DNA of 64,000 bases from Paenibacillus sp. KS-LC4. GTDB lineage: Bacteria; Bacillota; Bacilli; Paenibacillales; Paenibacillaceae. The stretch's first letter is position 1; each line of letters starts with the position of its first letter. Below the pieces are notes generated by a model that searched no databases, was not told the origin of the DNA, and saw only the letters and a program-made list of their open reading frames with translations. Positions 58,789 through 64,000 of this stretch are shown piece after piece. Where the stretch lies: positions 4,854,501-4,918,500 of the forward strand of contig NZ_CP145905.1 in assembly GCF_036894955.1 (NCBI RefSeq), in the 5' to 3' direction. Both the position numbers and the translations under genes were made by a program.

Positions 58789-58821
58789 GTCCGTTACGGC
58801 TGAATACGCCATAACGGACTT
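58789..58821. terminator. Bidirectional terminator
   Basis: AAGTCCGTTACGGC and GCCATAACGGACTT pair around TGAATAC, with A and T runs on the two sides. It ends both the rightward anti-sigma gene and the leftward SleB gene. Confidence 0.85.
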
Positions 58822-58838
58822 CTCTATATGTTTCGTTC

Positions 58839-59819
58839 CTATTTTGCGAAGCTATGATTGCCGATCGTCGTAATGACCTCCAGGCTGTCCCAGAAGGCGC
58901 CTTGGGATACATTTGGATTAAAGAAGTAGATTGCATTTTGCACGTTGTTTTTGCCATTCAGCGCTTCCTTAGCTGCGCGCAGGGAGCCTTCATTTGGCTT
59001 ACTCTTATCAAGGAGTCCATTGTGAGCTGGCGGGAACTGCCTGCCCGAATAAATTACTTCACGAATTGAGTTTGGAAAACGGGAGTCCTTCACTCTGTTC
59101 AAGATGACGTTTGCCAAGGCAAGCTGTCCTTGGTATGACTCATAGCCCGATTCAACCATTGTAATCTTGGCAAGCAGCGTCAAGTCCGCTTCTGTGAACG
59201 GTTCAGCCGCATGATCAAAGACCGAAGGAATGATCACTTTAAGCTTCATACCCGCTTTAAGCTTCGCCTTGCTGTCCAGCCCGTTGCGCTTAAGCAGCTC
59301 CGACTTGCTGCTCTTCGTTTCCTTGCTAATCTCGTCTATGCCATATTTGTCCGTTATGACTGCGGGCTTCACTGTAGCGAGCTCAATATCGCCTGATTCC
59401 GCATTTACCTGCAAATCGGCATGCAGCATTTCGGCTAATTGGCGCAAGGACGCATACAGTCTGCCTTCCTTAAATACCGGTGCCGCATCCATTACATAGC
59501 GCTCATCGTTGAAATAGACAACAGGCACTCCGTTTCCGAGGACGATTTTATCATTCACAGCCGTATGTATTGTTACTTCCTCATTATCACTATCCCAGCT
59601 CGATCTGGCATTGAACAGCTCCGCGATGCGAGCTACAGGCACATATAATCTTCCATCCAGTATAAACGTAGAATCATTCAGCACTACTTGCTTGCCGTCG
59701 AGTTTAATCTTCGCGTCATCCGCTGCCGAAGCGCTTGCCAAGGGCCCGATGCATAGCAGAAGCATTCCCAAAACCATAGCGAATATTAGCCGTTTAACCG
59801 GCCTGCTTTCTCTAATCAT
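58839..59819 (-). CDS. SleB-type cell wall hydrolase with stalk and LysM-like domains
   Basis: This exported protein of 326 aa has a signal peptide ending at ASASA (about residue 33). Residues 40-150 form a copper-amine-oxidase-N-like stalk domain in two halves (VVLNDSTFILDGRLYVPVAR and ERYVMDAAPVFKEGRLYASL). Residues 155-200 are LysM-like (ITDKYGIDEISKETKSSKSE, KLKAGMKLKVII). The C-terminal 120 residues are the hydrolase-2 domain with LLAKITMVESGYESYQGQLA (catalytic Glu) and ANVILNRVKDSRFPNSIREV. It cleaves peptidoglycan, probably spore cortex. The ATG has GGGAGG 5 bases upstream. Confidence 0.9.
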   Translation of the reverse strand: MIRESRPVKRLIFAMVLGMLLLCIGPLASASAADDAKIKLDGKQVVLNDSTFILDGRLYVPVARIAELFNARSSWDSDNEEVTIHTAVNDKIVLGNGVPVVYFNDERYVMDAAPVFKEGRLYASLRQLAEMLHADLQVNAESGDIELATVKPAVITDKYGIDEISKETKSSKSELLKRNGLDSKAKLKAGMKLKVIIPSVFDHAAEPFTEADLTLLAKITMVESGYESYQGQLALANVILNRVKDSRFPNSIREVIYSGRQFPPAHNGLLDKSKPNEGSLRAAKEALNGKNNVQNAIYFFNPNVSQGAFWDSLEVITTIGNHSFAK

Positions 59820-60013
59820 ACGTACCTCCCAGAATATTGTGGTCATATTTCACATGAAGCGATAACAGTAAATCCCTGCACCGCCTCACCATAAAACATG
59901 CCCTAGCTGGAGCAATCTCCCAGCATTCTTTCTCTGGGCAAAATTATAACACAAGTAAATAGGTCTATAGGATTAACATTTTCACAGAATTAATAAGAAG
60001 CTTGCCGCACCTG

Positions 60014-63000
60014 CTACTCCAAAACATACAGCGGGAGCGTGAAATAGAAGGTGCTTCCTACTCCCAGCGTGCTCTCCACATGAATTTCACCCTCATGATA
60101 ATGAATGATCTCTTTGGCAATCGCAAGGCCGATTCCACTCCCCTGAACCGCCTGCCGAGCATGTTTTTCTCTAAAGAAGCGGTCAAATACAAAGGGCAGC
60201 GACTCCTTCTGCATGCCTGCTCCATCATCCTGAACACGTATCGTGAGCTGACCGACGGAATCGCCCTCTCCTCCCCACTCTTCAATCGCACAATGAATGC
60301 GAATGTGCCCTTCGGGATCCGTGTGCTGAATCGCATTAAACACAAGGTTGGTCAGCACCTGCGTAATTCGGTCCATATCCACAACGACATGGTATTCGGC
60401 CAGCTTAGCTGAATCAAAGGCCAGCTGAAAATCATAATGCAGTCCGGCGCGCACAACATCGAGCATGAATTTGTCCTCGATTTTGGCAACTAGCTCCTGA
60501 AGCGTCATCATGAGAAAAATCATTTCGGATTTTCCCGATTCCAGCCGCGACAGCTCAAATAAATCATGAATTAAACGGCTTAGGCCAAGCGCTTTGACGA
60601 GTACCATTTGCAGGTACCTTTTTTTATCCGCCTCCTGCTCCACAAGGCCGGATACAATCGCTTCTACATAGCCTTGAATCGCCGTCATCGGCGTGCGCAG
60701 CTCATGGGAAATATCGCTGAGCAGACGCCTGCGGGACAGCTCAAGCCGGCTTAAATCTTTGTTTTTTCGCTCCAATTCTACCGTGCGCTCATGAATGCGA
60801 TGCTCCAGATTCGTATTCAGCTCGGAAAGCTGCTCGTTTAACTCGGCAAGCTGCTGCGCATTGAGGCTTACTTCCTGAACAGACCTTTTTAACAGCAGCA
60901 GCGTTCGGACACGGCTTACAAGCTCATTGCGGCCAATCGGCTTCGAGATATAATCATTCGCTCCAGCGCTAAAGCAGGCCATAATCGTATGATCTCTGCT
61001 GCTTGCGGTCATAATCAATATGGGCAGCTCGATTAAGTTGTATTTTTCTCTAATCAGGCTGCATAGCTCATAGCCGGACATGCCGACCATCATCAAATCG
61101 GCAATAACCAAATCCATTTCATGCAGCTCATCCATACGCTCCAGCACCTCAGCACCGCTGGTAGCAGACTCGAATACACAGCCGAGCGGCGCCAGCTGTT
61201 GAATAACGACCTGCAAATTCACGGGTTCATCGTCCACAATGAGCACGCGATAAGGCCGCTGTGAAGATGCGGACAGCTCAGAACCGCCTCTACTTCCTGT
61301 ACCTGCGTGGGCGGCTGCTGTCTGTTCTTTTTCAACAGCGATGAGCTCATGCCCGTTCAAACGTCCCTGTTCCTGCTCCTTTTCAAGTAGCGATACTGGC
61401 AGCCCCTTACCCCCGAGATGTTGGATGGTAAAGCTAAACAAGGAGCCTTGACCGACCTTCGACCATACCGTAATTTCTCCACCGTGCAATTCAACTAGCT
61501 GCTTCGTAATTTTGAGGCCCAGCCCCGTGCCCGTATCATCTATGGATTCAAGCTTCTCAAACGGGTTGAAAATGACTTCAAACTTGTCCTCCGCTATGCC
61601 AATTCCCGTATCCTCCACATGTATTTCCACATAGTTGCGGAAATGCTGCGCGGTTATCGTTACATGCCCGGAAGGTGTGTATTTGATTGCATTACCTATT
61701 AAATTAAACAAAATTTGCTGCAAGCGATTTTCATCAGCCAAAATAGCTGGAAAATCGGAGCGAATATGATTGCGCAGCTCCAAATTTCTGCCGGTTACGA
61801 GCGGCTTGACGACCGTTAGCACCACCTGTGCCAGCTGGTACAAATCAATGTTCGTTAGATGAAGGCGCATATCATTATTTTTTAGTAGCGCATAGTCCAA
61901 TATGTCATTAATTAAATAGGACATGCGCTGACCGCTCGACACAATCATGCTCAAATGCACACGCTGGCTGTCTTCTATCCGATCATGCATGCTGTGAAGC
62001 AGCGACTGCGCCAGTCCAATAATGCCGTTCAGCGGCGTACGAAGCTCGTGAGAGGTGTTCGCCAAAAATTCATCCTTTACCTTATCCAAATCAAGCAGGC
62101 GCGCAGATAAGCGCTCATTCGTTTTAATGGCATTGGAAAATTTGATCGACACAATGATGGATAAGCAAATAATTAAAAATAGCAGCCCATATGGAAAATA
62201 AATGCCCGTTCGAATCGTGTCATTGCTCATCAAAATATCATTAACGACCGTTATGAAAAAAACGACGGTGCCCATCAGCATTAAATTCGCACCTGACAGC
62301 CGTCTAACAGCCGCTTTAAATACATATTGAATGAGCACAAAACCGATTACAATGGCATACGCCTGCATAACCATTGCCAGCTTCGTAAACACTTGAACCG
62401 GCGTCACAGCAATGAAGAGGGTCAGCAGCCCTCCTGGAATCCACAGTATATTTCGCATCCGTTTTGTCACTTGGCCCGGAAAGCTGTAATAGAAAAACAA
62501 CACAAATAGCGGGGCGCTCCCGAGAAAGCCCAAATATTCGATTTTCACTAAGGCATTATCGTTTAGGCTTTGAATTAAGACCGATAGCGTGTATTGGGAT
62601 TGGGAGCTGTTTTTCATAGCCAGCAGCACACAAATAAGGCCAAAAAATAAAGATTCCCAATTTTTGCGCAAGAGGATAAATAAAACGCTATGGTAAAGCC
62701 CCATAATGAGCATGCAGCCAATCAGCATACTCTCGAATACGAGCTTCTTTTTCATAAAGTGATCCAGGCTGGCGTATTCCCCCAAAGTTAATGAAGCAAA
62801 CAAGCCTGCTTTGCGCTGGGTGTAGTTGGACACTTGGATGACGATGTCTGCCTGCGTCTGGCCTGCTTCCAAGCGAATAAGGGAAGGCACCATATACGGC
62901 ACTGCCTCCTTCTCGCTGCGGCCTACAACTCCGCTTTCAGAGACGAGCTTCCCATTGATCCATATCCGGTGGGCCGTTGTTATCCCTTTTGCCACAAGAC

Positions 63001-63370
63001 CCAGCTCGGTGTCCGACTCTGGCAGCTGAACGACAAGACGATAGGTGGCGTAGCCCTTGCTTGAGTGCTTTTGTCCATCAGCCTCAGTCTTGCTCCATGA
63101 GCTGGGAACTGTCATATACCCCGCCTGCCCTGCGCTCCCCGCTGCAAAATCATCAGGCTCCAGCAGCTGATTCCAGTAAAACTCCCATTCGCCGTCCAGA
63201 GAGCTGCCCGTACCAATAATTTGATCCTCAGTTGTAAACGACAGCTTCCCCCTGCTCGCTTCAGGTTTATCCTTATCTAGTGCGGAATTAAACGTCATCA
63301 GTATGATGAATATAAATGAAGCTAGCGCTAGCGGAACGAAATAGTAGAGGAAAGGCACACGTTTCTTCAT
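60014..63370 (-). CDS. Giant hybrid sensor kinase with two histidine-kinase modules
   Basis: This is a protein of about 1118 aa. After one transmembrane segment, an extracellular jelly-roll domain (residues about 45-190: LDGEWEFYWNQLLEPDDFAA, TTAHRIWINGKLVSESG) leads into seven transmembrane helices (7TMR-DISM layout, about 200-410). Kinase 1 follows (DEFLANTSHELRTPLNGIIG, DTGTGLGLKITKQLVELHGG). A receiver is next (VLIVDDEPVN, DLVIADLMMVGMSGYE, DYISKPIGRN). Then come a coiled coil and kinase 2 (LLSDISHELRTPMTAIQGYV, SGIGLAIAKEIIHYHEG). GTG at 63403 is an alternative start. It is encoded directly after a solute-binding protein gene. Confidence 0.9.
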   Translation of the reverse strand: MKKRVPFLYYFVPLALASFIFIILMTFNSALDKDKPEASRGKLSFTTEDQIIGTGSSLDGEWEFYWNQLLEPDDFAAGSAGQAGYMTVPSSWSKTEADGQKHSSKGYATYRLVVQLPESDTELGLVAKGITTAHRIWINGKLVSESGVVGRSEKEAVPYMVPSLIRLEAGQTQADIVIQVSNYTQRKAGLFASLTLGEYASLDHFMKKKLVFESMLIGCMLIMGLYHSVLFILLRKNWESLFFGLICVLLAMKNSSQSQYTLSVLIQSLNDNALVKIEYLGFLGSAPLFVLFFYYSFPGQVTKRMRNILWIPGGLLTLFIAVTPVQVFTKLAMVMQAYAIVIGFVLIQYVFKAAVRRLSGANLMLMGTVVFFITVVNDILMSNDTIRTGIYFPYGLLFLIICLSIIVSIKFSNAIKTNERLSARLLDLDKVKDEFLANTSHELRTPLNGIIGLAQSLLHSMHDRIEDSQRVHLSMIVSSGQRMSYLINDILDYALLKNNDMRLHLTNIDLYQLAQVVLTVVKPLVTGRNLELRNHIRSDFPAILADENRLQQILFNLIGNAIKYTPSGHVTITAQHFRNYVEIHVEDTGIGIAEDKFEVIFNPFEKLESIDDTGTGLGLKITKQLVELHGGEITVWSKVGQGSLFSFTIQHLGGKGLPVSLLEKEQEQGRLNGHELIAVEKEQTAAAHAGTGSRGGSELSASSQRPYRVLIVDDEPVNLQVVIQQLAPLGCVFESATSGAEVLERMDELHEMDLVIADLMMVGMSGYELCSLIREKYNLIELPILIMTASSRDHTIMACFSAGANDYISKPIGRNELVSRVRTLLLLKRSVQEVSLNAQQLAELNEQLSELNTNLEHRIHERTVELERKNKDLSRLELSRRRLLSDISHELRTPMTAIQGYVEAIVSGLVEQEADKKRYLQMVLVKALGLSRLIHDLFELSRLESGKSEMIFLMMTLQELVAKIEDKFMLDVVRAGLHYDFQLAFDSAKLAEYHVVVDMDRITQVLTNLVFNAIQHTDPEGHIRIHCAIEEWGGEGDSVGQLTIRVQDDGAGMQKESLPFVFDRFFREKHARQAVQGSGIGLAIAKEIIHYHEGEIHVESTLGVGSTFYFTLPLYVLE

Positions 63371-63468
63371 GGTAGCATCACCGCTGATTACCCCTTTTTT
63401 CACAGTAAAATTGTCGGAGCAATAGCACCCGCCTCTGCATCATAACATAGCATTTTGCTTAAAATATT

Positions 63469-64000
63469 TTATATATCATAGTTTTCTAGTCTTTTTTGAA
63501 TTTCCTTCTTTTCCATATGGAGATAAGTATTCACCCACTGGTGGAGATGATAGCGCTGCGGATCGACGGCAATGGCGATATCATCATCGTGATCGTCCAA
63601 TTGCACGAATTGCAGCTGAAGCGAATAGGACGGATACTTTTTCAAATAACGTGAAATTTCAAAGGCATCATAGACGGCGGCCAGCACATCCCCCTGCCGC
63701 ACGCCATCAAACAGTTGGGCCGAGGTTGAATAGCCCGCCTGATTTTGATTCGGGAACAGCTCACGCGCAAAGCCCGCATAGGAGGTGCCCGCTACAATGC
63801 CAATCCGCTCTCCTCTTTCTTGGATGAGCGCCAGCGGATCGCTGTCATCGCCTTTTTCGCCAATGGCGGCCAACTGCAATCGGTTAATCAACAGCGCTTG
63901 TTTCAAATTCAAATAAGCATCGGAAAATAAAACCCGCTTCGCCCTCTCCAAGGTCATGCTCAGCTTGGAAACCCCGATGTCCGCCTCTCCATTAGATACT
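63469..64000 (-). CDS. Solute-binding protein family 3, N-terminus beyond window edge
   Basis: The reverse strand is open from base 64000 to a stop at 63469 (177 codons seen). Its sequence fits the second half of a periplasmic-binding fold of family 3. GEADIGVSKLSMTLERAKRV is the classic region before the hinge, followed by LFSDAYLNLKQALLINRLQL and the second-domain start GERIGIVAGTSYAGFARELF. The end is WVNTYLHMEKKEIQKRLENY. It lies 98 bases upstream of the hybrid-kinase gene in the same direction and may supply ligand information to that kinase. The start codon and any signal peptide lie outside the window. Confidence 0.85.
   Translation of the reverse strand, partial: VSNGEADIGVSKLSMTLERAKRVLFSDAYLNLKQALLINRLQLAAIGEKGDDSDPLALIQERGERIGIVAGTSYAGFARELFPNQNQAGYSTSAQLFDGVRQGDVLAAVYDAFEISRYLKKYPSYSLQLQFVQLDDHDDDIAIAVDPQRYHLHQWVNTYLHMEKKEIQKRLENYDI

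Noticed and set aside
1..64000. CRISPR arrays, prophage, integrase or insertion-sequence transposase genes
   Set aside because: No regularly spaced direct repeats with unique spacers, no integrase or transposase motifs and no phage structural genes were seen on either strand.

Overview
The window comes from a spore-forming Bacillota bacterium, most likely Paenibacillus or a close relative. The evidence is a small acid-soluble spore protein (SspI), a SleB-type spore cortex hydrolase with a copper-amine-oxidase-like stalk domain, a Lia/Psp envelope-stress module, two carbohydrate ABC importers with AraC/YesMN-type regulators, frequent TTG/GTG starts behind strong GGAGG sites, and dense rho-independent terminators. 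No phage, plasmid, CRISPR array, rRNA or complete tRNA gene is visible.

Layout. 1-5.9 kb: a catabolite-controlled sugar-import operon (AraC regulator, binding lipoprotein, two permeases, large putative carbohydrate-active protein cut by the window edge). 6.1-10.5 kb: a decayed small gene, a methyltransferase, then DedA, a phospholipid N-methyltransferase-like enzyme and a VanRS-like two-component system. 10.7-18.2 kb: a secreted protein and a glycan locus with GH105, GH112 and GH27 enzymes and two AraC regulators, consistent with rhamnogalacturonan/galactan breakdown. 18.2-19.5 kb: a small TIR-bounded element, a 5'-nucleotidase and a GNAT gene broken by an 8-bp duplication. 19.5-23.3 kb: metE, convergent with a LysR gene that sits behind a cobalamin riboswitch, a terminator and a 34-codon leader ORF. 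23.5-33.5 kb: phosphatase, rRNA methylase, KtrA, SspI, orphan PhnM, M24 peptidase, and a LacI-controlled operon of two Gfo/Idh/MocA dehydrogenases around a ThuA protein. 33.8-40 kb: prfC, zwf and several proteins of unknown or weakly known function. 40-44.1 kb: a six-gene Lia/Psp operon with two PspA proteins flanking PspC. 44.5-51.5 kb: an LplABC-like importer with its YesMN-type two-component system. 51.8-64 kb: a soluble PAS-PAS chemoreceptor-like protein, a Fur-box-preceded ferredoxin-NADP reductase, a secreted FN3/cohesin/dockerin-like protein, an ECF sigma/anti-sigma pair, SleB, and a very large hybrid kinase next to a solute-binding protein.

How the genes work together. Most operons pair a sensing module with transport or envelope functions. 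The most interesting logic is at metE: a B12 riboswitch sits in front of a LysR-family regulator gene rather than in front of metE, and metE carries LysR-type half-sites upstream. This suggests that B12 controls the B12-independent methionine synthase indirectly. A second unexplained pattern is a dispersed intergenic repeat of about 100 bp (three fuller copies and one partial copy), with two hairpins whose arms co-vary, always lying beside a transcription terminator.
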